DNA from: Clostridiales bacterium
Lineage (GTDB): Bacteria > Bacillota > Clostridia > Christensenellales > CAG-314
DNA: 39,923 bases
Direction: 5' to 3'
NCBI GenBank assembly: GCA_022508325.1
Contig: JAFLVL010000007.1
Coordinates: forward strand, 1-39,923
The translations under genes and the position numbers were made by a program. The notes under the pieces are model-generated. The model did no database searches and was not told the DNA's origin. It saw only the letters and a list, made by a program, of their open reading frames with translations. Positions within the stretch are counted from its first letter, which is position 1. Each line of letters starts with the position of its first letter. Shown one piece after another: positions 33,074 through 39,923 of the stretch.

Positions 33074-33079
33074 GTATAA
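33074..33079 (+). promoter_or_regulatory. Extended -10 promoter of the LPG-synthase-TM gene
   Basis: TGGTATAAT gives an extended -10 element; the -35 region is poor (TTGCAT at 17 bases). The ATG follows about 80 bases later. The rest of 32920-33073 shows nothing recognisable. Confidence 0.5.
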
Positions 33080-33161
33080 TAATAGTTCACGAGCCTTCAG
33101 GCGCGCGTCTAGAAGCCGCATATTAACCCGTTTAGAAACAAATCGAGGACAAATCCAAACG

Positions 33162-34373
33162 ATGGACGAGAAGCAAAACAACTTAATAATCGAGCCGTCG
33201 GAAGAGATTGCCGAAGCTACGTCACCGCAAGATAACGCGGAGGGCGCGGCTTGTCCTGCAACTGAAGCTGCTACGCAAACTGCAGACCCTAGGACGAAAT
33301 CCAATAAGATTTGGGGCAATATCTTCTTCGTCGTGTCAATCGCGTTGAGCTTGTATTTGATTTACGGCTTGTCGAAGAAGGCTGGTAGCGGCAGCGAAAA
33401 GAGTTTCGTTGAGGTGTGGTCCAACGTCAACTATAATTACCTTATTTTGTCGGTTGCAGCACTACTTGCAATGATGCTCCTCGACTCGTTGAAGTATTAC
33501 GTTATTATGCGCGCGACAAGGGTTGGAGCGAGCTACTCCACCGCATTGAAAGTCGGACTACTGGGTAAATACTACGACTACATTACCCCCTTCTCGTCGG
33601 GTGGACAGCCCATGCAGATATATTACCTGCACAAAAAGGGCATTGGCGGGGGCGAAAGCTCGGCAGTCATATTTGTCAAGTTTGCCTTCAATATGTCTAT
33701 GTGGCTGACGATATGCTTCTGCTTGATGGTATTCAATCGCGATGCACTTCTCCAATACGTCACCGATAGCACGCAACTGAAGGTCTTTCAAATTGCCGGT
33801 TGGATTGGCTTTGCCGTCAACTGCGCGTTGCCTGCGCTGATAGTATCGTGTGTATTTCTGCCCAAGATGACGTGGGCGATTACGCGTTGGGTGCTGTTCG
33901 TCGGGCACAAATTGCGGATTGTAAAAAATAAAGACATCGTATACACTCGCGCCAAAAGCGCCGTCGACGACTTTGTCAGAGCTTACGTCAGTATGCTCAA
34001 AAGGCCCTTCCACTCTATCGCGTTGGCACTCTTGTGCATTGCCGAACCGCTACTAGGTATGATATTGCCCTATTTCGTAGTGGTTGCCATTGGCGGCAGC
34101 GCGGTTGTGCCTAGCAGCGAGCTGATGTTTGCGATAATGACGCTGAACGTGTATGTACAGATGAGCGTAACGGTCGTGCCCACCCCAGGCAACTCGGGCG
34201 CAATGGAAAGCGCGTTCATGATGACGCTGGTGAGCGTATCGGAAGGCGTGCTGTTTTGGACGGTGTTCAGTTGGCGTTTCCTGTCCTATTACAGCTATAT
34301 CATAATAGGTTTGATATTTGTAATCGTACATCTAATTAAAAACAACAGAAAAAAGAAAACGTTACTTAACTAA
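33162..34373 (+). CDS. LPG-synthase transmembrane domain (flippase-like) protein
   Basis: 403-residue membrane protein of the lysylphosphatidylglycerol synthase TM region / UPF0104 family. After a 45-residue acidic, disordered cytosolic start come about eight helices. Recognisable parts are LLDSLKYYVIMRATRVGASYSTALKVGLLGKYYDYITPFSSGGQP (about 107-150; seen in LLGKYYDYITPFSSGGQP) and VTVVPTPGNSGAMESAF near 345-360, both typical of the family. The C-terminal aminoacyl-transferase domain of MprF is missing, so it is not a lysyl-PG synthase; such proteins are thought to move lipids or take part in envelope assembly. The start is the ATG at 33162, after GAGGA; the longer frame to 32988 overlaps the promoter. 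Confidence 0.88.
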   Translation: MDEKQNNLIIEPSEEIAEATSPQDNAEGAACPATEAATQTADPRTKSNKIWGNIFFVVSIALSLYLIYGLSKKAGSGSEKSFVEVWSNVNYNYLILSVAALLAMMLLDSLKYYVIMRATRVGASYSTALKVGLLGKYYDYITPFSSGGQPMQIYYLHKKGIGGGESSAVIFVKFAFNMSMWLTICFCLMVFNRDALLQYVTDSTQLKVFQIAGWIGFAVNCALPALIVSCVFLPKMTWAITRWVLFVGHKLRIVKNKDIVYTRAKSAVDDFVRAYVSMLKRPFHSIALALLCIAEPLLGMILPYFVVVAIGGSAVVPSSELMFAIMTLNVYVQMSVTVVPTPGNSGAMESAFMMTLVSVSEGVLFWTVFSWRFLSYYSYIIIGLIFVIVHLIKNNRKKKTLLN

Positions 34374-34378
34374 AACAA

Positions 34379-34409
34379 AAAACCGCAACATTGATTGGTT
34401 GCGGTTTTA
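34379..34409. terminator. Bidirectional terminator
   Basis: AAAACCGCAA ... TTGCGGTTTT stem between the convergent LPG-synthase-TM and patB genes, with a T-run on both strands. Confidence 0.88.
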
Positions 34410-34412
34410 ATT

Positions 34413-35585
34413 TTATTGTTTGGCAATATATAGATTGATTCCTTCTTTCAAGCGATTTAGTCCGTCTGTGAGAGTTGCTTCGGGGCAGGCGACGTTTAAA
34501 CGGAGGAAATATTTGCCGTTGCCGCGGTATTTGTTGCCTGCGCTGACGAATAGACCTGTTTCTGCGCGAATGAAGTCACAAAGACTCTCGGCGTCGTCGG
34601 TAATAGCCGAACAATCCAACCACATAAGGTAAGTTGCGTCCTGTTCAATGGACTTGACTTCGGGAAGATTCCTATTCAAAAATTCCACTACCGTTGCTTT
34701 ATTTTTTGCTATATGTTCGCGCAATCCGTCCAACCACAAAGCTCCCTCGGAAGAGAATGCCGCGCAAATCGCCTCAATCGCGAATGCGTTGGGTTCGGCA
34801 AGCTCGTCGCTATTTAGCCCGCGCACCACTTTGTTTCTTATCTGCTCGTTCTTTGCAAATATTGCCGCAGATTGCAGTCCTGCCAAATTGAACGCCTTAC
34901 TTGCGGATATTGCCGTGACGGAATTGGCGTTGCACTTCTCACTTGCCGAAGCAAAGGGAACGTACTGCGTGTCGGGCGCGGTCAAGTCGCAATGTATCTC
35001 GTCGGAAAACACTGTGACACCGTGTTTAGCGCACAAATCGCCTATGCGTTTAAGCTCGTCACGCGTCCACACCTTGCCCACAGGGTTGTGCGGATTGCAC
35101 AAGATGAGCATTGTAGAGAGTGAGTCGGCAAGCTTCCGTTCGAGGTCGGCAAAGTCAATGCCGTATCTTCCATTCTCGTATACAAGCGGACACTCGAGCG
35201 TATGTCTGCCAGTATTCTCGATAGAATGGAAGAAAATGTCGTAAACCGGGGTCAACACCACCACGTTGTCGCCAAGGTTGGTCAGACGCTTGACGCAGCT
35301 CGTAATCGCCGGTACGACTCCAGTGCAAAAGCAAAGCCAGTTCTTGTCTATCACAAAGTCGTGTCGCGTACGCCACCAATTTATGATAGCCTCGTACCAT
35401 TCGTTCGGCACTATTTGATAGCCGAATACGCCGCATCTCGCCTTTGCCACTATCGCGTCGGTTACGCACTTGGCAGTTTGGAAATCCATGTCGGCAACCC
35501 ACATGGGCAGCTCATTGTCGCCTACGTCCCATTTGAGGGAATTGGTGCCGCGTCTGTTTATAATCTTATTGAATTCTTTTGCCAT
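34413..35585 (-). CDS. PLP-dependent aminotransferase / cystathionine beta-lyase, MalY-PatB type
   Basis: 390-residue fold-type I PLP enzyme. The N-terminal LPMWVADMDFQTA and CGVFGYQ stretches are characteristic of MalY/PatB proteins. Cofactor residues are visible as N164/N167 (CNPHNPVG), D195 (SDEIHCDL) and Lys230 in SASKAFNLAGLQ, which forms the Schiff base. PatB/MalY proteins cleave cystathionine or cysteine C-S bonds, and some act as aminotransferases; which one applies here is open. The ATG at 35585 overlaps the DUF3737 gene by 20 bases, and both appear co-transcribed with prfB. Confidence 0.92.
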   Translation of the reverse strand: MAKEFNKIINRRGTNSLKWDVGDNELPMWVADMDFQTAKCVTDAIVAKARCGVFGYQIVPNEWYEAIINWWRTRHDFVIDKNWLCFCTGVVPAITSCVKRLTNLGDNVVVLTPVYDIFFHSIENTGRHTLECPLVYENGRYGIDFADLERKLADSLSTMLILCNPHNPVGKVWTRDELKRIGDLCAKHGVTVFSDEIHCDLTAPDTQYVPFASASEKCNANSVTAISASKAFNLAGLQSAAIFAKNEQIRNKVVRGLNSDELAEPNAFAIEAICAAFSSEGALWLDGLREHIAKNKATVVEFLNRNLPEVKSIEQDATYLMWLDCSAITDDAESLCDFIRAETGLFVSAGNKYRGNGKYFLRLNVACPEATLTDGLNRLKEGINLYIAKQ

Positions 35586-36420
35586 TTCTCACCACAATTT
35601 CCGCCTTGGTCGAATCCACGTACTTGTCGTCCAGCGTAATGCTGTCGTAACCGTCGGCGACGATTCTGCCACTTGACGGATTCACTACGCTGTCCACCTT
35701 ACCGATAATGTCGGCATCTACGGTGGAATACTCGAATGCGCGAGTTGTATTTATCAGCTTACAGCCCACCAGTTTCAAGTTTTTGACATAGCAAAGCCCT
35801 TGAAGGCTCTCAATTGTACAATTTACAAATGTTACGTTCTCGCTATTCCAACAAAGGTACTCACCTGAGATAAAGCTGTCGTATACCGTCACGTTGCGGC
35901 TATTCCAAAAGCTGTCCTTAGAGAGTAATTTGGAATTGCGTATTGTCAAATTTTCCGCGCCGTCAAAGCAATAGTCGCCTGTCAATGTGAAATTCTCTAC
36001 CTCGACGTTCTTGCAGTTCATGCCAAAGTACTGTCCGTTGGCGCAAACGTTGGTGAGCTTCACGTTTTGACAGTTCCACAGCGTTTCGGCGGCGTTGGGG
36101 ATTGTCACGTTACTGAGCGTCAATCTGTTGCAACGGCGAAAGTTCTTGGGCGCGTCTACGGTGCAGTTGTTGAGCGTCACATTGTTTGCATACCAAATTC
36201 CCGCGCGAGCCGTATCAAAGAAGGTGCTGTTATTGACCGTGACGTCGCTCGTGTACCAAAGGGGATACTTCCAGCGAAACAAACTGTCGTCGATTAGCAA
36301 ATTACTGCTTTCTTTCAGTGGAGATTCTCCGTCCTCGAAGGTTGCCTCGATGAGATGCAAGTCGCGCGACGCAAATAGCGCGCGCTCGCCTATGTACACT
36401 TGTCTGATTTCTTTTTTCAT
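35566..36420 (-). CDS. DUF3737 family protein, right-handed beta-helix
   Basis: 284 residues made of repeats of about 20 residues, each with a hydrophobic-Asn pattern, e.g. VTVNNSTFFDTA, VTLNNCTVDAPKN, LTLSNVTIPNAA, VKLTNVCANGQ, VEVENFTLTG, LTIRNSKLLSKD, VTVYDSFISGE, VTFVNCTIES. This gives a parallel beta-helix. No signal peptide. The family is of unknown function and I recall it beside MalY/PatB-type aminotransferase genes in other Bacillota, as here. One base separates it from the prfB stop codon; patB starts within its 3' end. Confidence 0.88.
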   Translation of the reverse strand: MKKEIRQVYIGERALFASRDLHLIEATFEDGESPLKESSNLLIDDSLFRWKYPLWYTSDVTVNNSTFFDTARAGIWYANNVTLNNCTVDAPKNFRRCNRLTLSNVTIPNAAETLWNCQNVKLTNVCANGQYFGMNCKNVEVENFTLTGDYCFDGAENLTIRNSKLLSKDSFWNSRNVTVYDSFISGEYLCWNSENVTFVNCTIESLQGLCYVKNLKLVGCKLINTTRAFEYSTVDADIIGKVDSVVNPSSGRIVADGYDSITLDDKYVDSTKAEIVVRNGKRIQ

Positions 36421-36421
36421 A

Positions 36422-37516
36422 TTAAAAAGCCTTTTGTAAATAATCTTCTATAAACGGTTGTATATTGCCGTCCATTACGTCGGCAATATTGGTGTTTTCG
36501 AAGTTGGTACGATGGTCCTTGACGAGAGTATACGGACAGAAAACGTACGAACGAATCTGACTGCCCCACTCAATCTTCTTTATCTCGCCTTTAATTGACA
36601 GAGCCTCTTCCATCTGCTCGCGTTCTTTCAGTTCTGCCAGCTTGCTTTTCAGCATCATCATCGCCTGTTCGCGGTTCTGAATTTGACTGCGCTGTGTTTG
36701 ACAGGAGACGACTATACCCGTAGGTAGGTGCGTAATGCGTATTGCGCTCTCCGTCTTGTTGACGTGCTGTCCGCCTGCGCCGCTTGAGCGGTAGGTGTCA
36801 ATCTTCAAATCCTTATCTTCAATCACCACGTCGCTGTCCTGTTGCAGTTCGGGCATAACTTCAAGCGAGGCAAAACTCGTGTGCCTGCGCTTCTGCGCGT
36901 CGAATGGGGAAATGCGAACGAGTCTGTGCACGCCCTTCTCCGCTTTCAAATAGCCGTAGGCGTTGGCGCCGTTGACCTGAAACGTCACCGACTTGATACC
37001 CGCCTCTTCGCCGTCAAGGTAATCGAGTAATACCAGCTTGTAGCCTCGGCGTTCGGCATAGCGCGTATACATACGGTATAGCATCTGCGCCCAGTCCTGC
37101 GCCTCTGTGCCGCCTGCGCCCGCGTGTAGCGTCAAAATAGCGTTATTTGCATCAAATTTGCCGTTTAACAGCGTTGCTATGTGCATTTCGTTGACAGAAG
37201 TGTCAATCGAGGCAAGCTCTGCCGCCGTCTCCGTCAGCATGGCGTCGTCGCCGTCGCAGAGTTCCAACAAGTCGACAACGTCGTCAAGACGCTTGCACAG
37301 CTTTTGATAATCGCCAATCTTGTTCTCTATGTTTTTGGCGCGCTGGCTTACCTGTTGAGCATTCTTTACGTCGTCCCAAAAGTCAGGCTTGTGCTGTTGA
37401 ACTACAAGCTCACTTAGTTCTTCCTGTAATTTGGGTATGTTCAAACTGTCGCCTATGCCCTTGAGTTTAGACGACAAGTCCTTTATATTCAGTTTTAGTT
37501 CTTCGATTTGAATCAT
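36422..37516 (-). CDS. prfB: Peptide chain release factor 2, without programmed frameshift
   Basis: 364-residue class I release factor that reads UAA and UGA. The codon-recognition tripeptide SPF (203-205) and the peptidyl-hydrolysis motif GGQ (248-250) are present, with the N-terminal coiled-coil domain and HAGAGGTEAQDW. Most prfB genes need a +1 shift at CTTTGAC near codon 25. Here the frame is continuous and the place reads GAC AGT TTG AAC (codons 23-26) with no in-frame TGA. The ATG at 37516 is fixed by an in-frame TAA nine bases upstream; the GGGAGGA ribosome site is about 14 bases away, farther than normal. Gene order secA-prfB is as in Bacillus. Confidence 0.96.
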   Translation of the reverse strand: MIQIEELKLNIKDLSSKLKGIGDSLNIPKLQEELSELVVQQHKPDFWDDVKNAQQVSQRAKNIENKIGDYQKLCKRLDDVVDLLELCDGDDAMLTETAAELASIDTSVNEMHIATLLNGKFDANNAILTLHAGAGGTEAQDWAQMLYRMYTRYAERRGYKLVLLDYLDGEEAGIKSVTFQVNGANAYGYLKAEKGVHRLVRISPFDAQKRRHTSFASLEVMPELQQDSDVVIEDKDLKIDTYRSSGAGGQHVNKTESAIRITHLPTGIVVSCQTQRSQIQNREQAMMMLKSKLAELKEREQMEEALSIKGEIKKIEWGSQIRSYVFCPYTLVKDHRTNFENTNIADVMDGNIQPFIEDYLQKAF

Positions 37517-37567
37517 ATTTTATTGGACAATCCTCCCGTCAGCTACATCACGAGCGTTAGCGAAACT

Positions 37568-37631
37568 GATAGCGAGTGTGTTCGGTGTGGCGCATAGCGT
37601 AGCTCGAAGTCCACACACGAATTTACGAGCT
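37568..37631. repeat. Dispersed palindromic repeat, full copy (copy D)
   Basis: Left end GCGAGTGTGTTCG, inner stem GTGTGG / CCACAC, right end CGAATTTACGAGC, with loop CGCATAGCGTAGC like the other copies. It lies between the secA stop and prfB and touches the secA stop codon. The ends differ from the consensus at the same places on both sides (GTGT / TTAC), so pairing is partly kept. Confidence 0.7.
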
Positions 37632-39923
37632 TACTTCTTTTTATTTTCCTTGCGTTGCTGACGTTTCAAAGCGTACTCTTCCTGTTTTGTCAGAGGTCTG
37701 TCGTTACTCTCCTGTTCTGCCGACTGTTGCTCAGCGGACTGCGCTTTAGCTTGGTCCTTAGCGTAACAACAATTTTTGTACTTTTTGCCACTGCCGCAAG
37801 GACACTGTCCGTTGAGAGTTTTTTCGCTGTTGACTGATTCGCTCGGCGCGGCATTACTCCGCAAGGTATGCACTATTCTGGCAAAGGTCAGCATACGAAT
37901 GGTCTGCACCTTAATCTGTTCGTTCAGTTTCTCGAACATGTCGTAGGCTTCCTTTTTGTACACAATCAGCGGGTCATGCTGTCCGATGGACTGCAAGCCA
38001 ACGCCTTGACGCAACTCGTCCAAAGCGTCGATGTGGTCCATCCACATATTGTCGATTGTGCTGAGCAAAACGAAACGCTCCGCCTCGCGGAAGGGTACTG
38101 AGTTGCCCTCTTCCTCCTCGTCCAACCTGCCGTTCAGATACTCTTTGCAACGGCTGATAAGTTCGTCGCACACCTGACGCGCGCTGATTACCATTTCATC
38201 AGTCAGAATCGGTTGTTCAAAAGCAAAATATTTGGCGAGAGTCTGATTGACCTTGTCGAGGTCCCAATGGTCGACGTTTTCGTCGGAATCACACGCCTCA
38301 GCCAATGCGTAACGGCAATACTCGTCTACCATTTCGATAATGTCCGAGTGAACGTCGGAGTTGTCGAGAATTCTGTCGCGTTCTTTGTATATTACCTTAC
38401 GTTGCTGGTTATTTACGTCGTCGTATTGCAAGACGTGCTTGCGGCTGGAAAAGTGTATGCCCTCGATGCGTTTCTGAGCAGACTCGATAGCCTTGGTTAC
38501 CATCTTGGACTCTATCGGCATGTCCTCGTCCACGCGCATAAACATGAGAATGCGTTGCATCATGTCGCCGCCAAAGATTCGCACCATGTCGTCCTCTGCG
38601 GAAATGTAGAACACGCTCGTACCGGGGTCGCCCTGTCTGCCCGCGCGTCCGCGCAACTGGTCGTCAATTCGGCGAGAATCGTGACGCTCAGTGCCTAATA
38701 CGCACAGTCCGCCGACAGCTATTACCTGTTGCTTCTCTTTGTCCGTTTCTACCTTGTACTTAGCGACAAGATCACCGAAAACCTGTTGCAACTGCTCAAT
38801 CTCTTGGTCGCCTTTAATAAAGCTCGTCGACGCCTCTATTTGCTCGTCCTCATATCCCAGACGCTTCATTTCTTGTTTAGCCAAAAACTCGGGATTGCCG
38901 CCGAGCAAGATGTCCGTTCCGCGGCCTGCCATGTTGGTGGCAATAGTGACGGCGCCCAAACGTCCCGCTTGCGCTACGATTTCCGCTTCGCGCTTGTGTT
39001 GCTTGGCGTTCAGTACGCTATGCGGCACATTTGCGGCTTTGAGAAGTTTAGACAGTTCTTCACTCTTCTCGACGGTAATAGTACCTACAAGAATGGGCTG
39101 TCCTACCGCGTGACGGGTCTTGATTTCTTCCACAATCGCGCGCAATTTGCCGATTCTGTTGATATAGACGACGTCAGATCTGTCATTGCGAATCATAGGC
39201 AAATTGGTCGGTATCACCACTACGTCGATATTGTAGATTGTGTTGAATTCTTGTTCTTCCGTTTTAGCCGTACCGGTCATACCGCTGAGCTTATGGTACA
39301 GACGGAAATAGTTCTGGAAAGTAATGGTCGCGAGAGTTTTGTTCTCTTCCTTGATGGTTACGTGTTCTTTAGCTTCGATTGCCTGGTGCAGTCCCTGAGA
39401 ATATCTGCGACCTTCCATTTTGCGGCCGGTGAAGCTGTCGACGATGACAATTGCGCCCTTGTCTACAATGTAGTCGTCGTCGCGTTTCATAATGGCGTGA
39501 GCGCGCAAAGCGTTGTTTATATAATGGTTGATTTCTGTGTTTTCCGGTGAAGAGAGGTTGTCCAACTTGAAGAACCTTTCCGCTTTCTCAACGCCTTTGT
39601 CGGATAAGCGCACGGACTTCTGCTTACGGTCTACGATATAGTCGCCGTTGGGCTCTTCGTCGTCAACCGTCTTGCCTTCGTTGTCAACGTTTGTAGAGTT
39701 CTGTAACGTGCAGACGAAGCGGTTGGCAGTGACGTACATTTCGCTGGACTTGCCGCTAGGTCCCGAAATGATTAGCGGTGTTCTTGCCTCGTCGATAAGA
39801 ATGCTGTCGACCTCGTCGATGATAACGAAGTTAAGCCCGCGTTGAACGCAATTCGCGCGGCTTTTGGACATGTTGTCGCGCAGGTAGTCAAAGCCGAATT
39901 CGTTATTGGTGCCGTAGGTGATG
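37631..39923 (-). CDS. secA: Preprotein translocase ATPase SecA (partial)
   Basis: The last ~764 residues of SecA; the start is beyond the window end. The reading frame runs through the edge with TYGTNNEFGFDYLRDNMSKS, so an in-frame ATG at 39871 is internal. Motifs are IIDEVDSILIDEARTPLIISG (split over the first ATPase domain), SGMTGTAKTEEQEF, GTDILLGGNPEF and GRAGRQGDPGTSVFY of the second ATPase domain. The C-terminus has a SEC-C zinc motif, CPCGSGKKYKNCC, for SecB or ribosome/lipid contacts. SecA drives export of unfolded proteins through SecYEG. It is the first visible gene of the secA-prfB-DUF3737-patB run, though repeat copy D lies between secA and prfB. Confidence 0.97.
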   Translation of the reverse strand, partial: ITYGTNNEFGFDYLRDNMSKSRANCVQRGLNFVIIDEVDSILIDEARTPLIISGPSGKSSEMYVTANRFVCTLQNSTNVDNEGKTVDDEEPNGDYIVDRKQKSVRLSDKGVEKAERFFKLDNLSSPENTEINHYINNALRAHAIMKRDDDYIVDKGAIVIVDSFTGRKMEGRRYSQGLHQAIEAKEHVTIKEENKTLATITFQNYFRLYHKLSGMTGTAKTEEQEFNTIYNIDVVVIPTNLPMIRNDRSDVVYINRIGKLRAIVEEIKTRHAVGQPILVGTITVEKSEELSKLLKAANVPHSVLNAKQHKREAEIVAQAGRLGAVTIATNMAGRGTDILLGGNPEFLAKQEMKRLGYEDEQIEASTSFIKGDQEIEQLQQVFGDLVAKYKVETDKEKQQVIAVGGLCVLGTERHDSRRIDDQLRGRAGRQGDPGTSVFYISAEDDMVRIFGGDMMQRILMFMRVDEDMPIESKMVTKAIESAQKRIEGIHFSSRKHVLQYDDVNNQQRKVIYKERDRILDNSDVHSDIIEMVDEYCRYALAEACDSDENVDHWDLDKVNQTLAKYFAFEQPILTDEMVISARQVCDELISRCKEYLNGRLDEEEEGNSVPFREAERFVLLSTIDNMWMDHIDALDELRQGVGLQSIGQHDPLIVYKKEAYDMFEKLNEQIKVQTIRMLTFARIVHTLRSNAAPSESVNSEKTLNGQCPCGSGKKYKNCCYAKDQAKAQSAEQQSAEQESNDRPLTKQEEYALKRQQRKENKKK

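Noticed and set aside
36422..37516. Programmed frameshift in prfB
   Set aside because: The frame is continuous from the ATG to the stop, and no in-frame TGA or CTTTGAC is present near codon 25.
1..37631. CRISPR array or integron attC sites as explanation for the dispersed repeats
   Set aside because: The copies are many kilobases apart with no spacers, and the attC core sites (GTTRRRY) and an integrase are not seen.
39849..39871. Start of secA at the ATG at 39871
   Set aside because: The frame continues to the window edge with sequence that is conserved in SecA (GFDYLRDNM), so this Met is internal.

Overview
The window looks like chromosomal DNA from an uncultured anaerobic Bacillota bacterium, most likely a gut member of the Clostridia. 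This rests on gene content and order: secA-prfB, murB with whiA and dnaE, an archaeal/eukaryotic-type ProRS, a CIRCE-controlled hsp20, sigma-A type promoters and AAGGAG ribosome sites. No rRNA, tRNA, CRISPR array, phage or transposase gene was found. TAA, TAG and TGA all serve as stops. Almost everything lies on the minus strand; only three transporter/channel-like genes (MFS, MscS, LPG-synthase-TM) are on the plus strand.

Layout. 1-3.9 kb: a heterodimeric ABC exporter with one degenerate ATPase site. 4-10.5 kb: an operon-like run of a membrane-anchored solute-binding-like protein, murB, whiA and dnaE. 10.8-12.6 kb: an unusual MFS transporter on the plus strand. 12.7-18.6 kb: pyridoxamine kinase, a Gx-family membrane protein, an ApbE flavin transferase fused to a NusG domain II, an MscS channel and an FMN-binding lipoprotein. 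18.9-24.1 kb: proS, an ECF S component overlapping a DUF4430 lipoprotein, a large lipoprotein and a hypothetical protein. 24.2-25.2 kb: a Fic gene broken by a one-base deletion, behind a perfect palindrome. 25.3-32.2 kb: a HAD phosphatase with a GH13 glucosidase, then a very large RND pump that may be translated from a leaderless message. 32.4-34.4 kb: hsp20 with CIRCE, and a flippase-like membrane protein. 34.4 kb to the end: patB/malY, DUF3737, prfB without the programmed frameshift, and secA running off the window.

Two points stand out. First, 13.7-18.6 kb holds most parts of a flavin-based extracytosolic electron-transfer module: an FMN transferase, its probable lipoprotein acceptor, and the NusG_II/Gx pair known from flavinylation loci. 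Here the transferase and NusG_II are one polypeptide. Second, several intergenic spaces carry copies of a ~65-bp dispersed palindromic repeat whose ends are conserved while the inner stem differs in sequence from copy to copy yet stays self-complementary.
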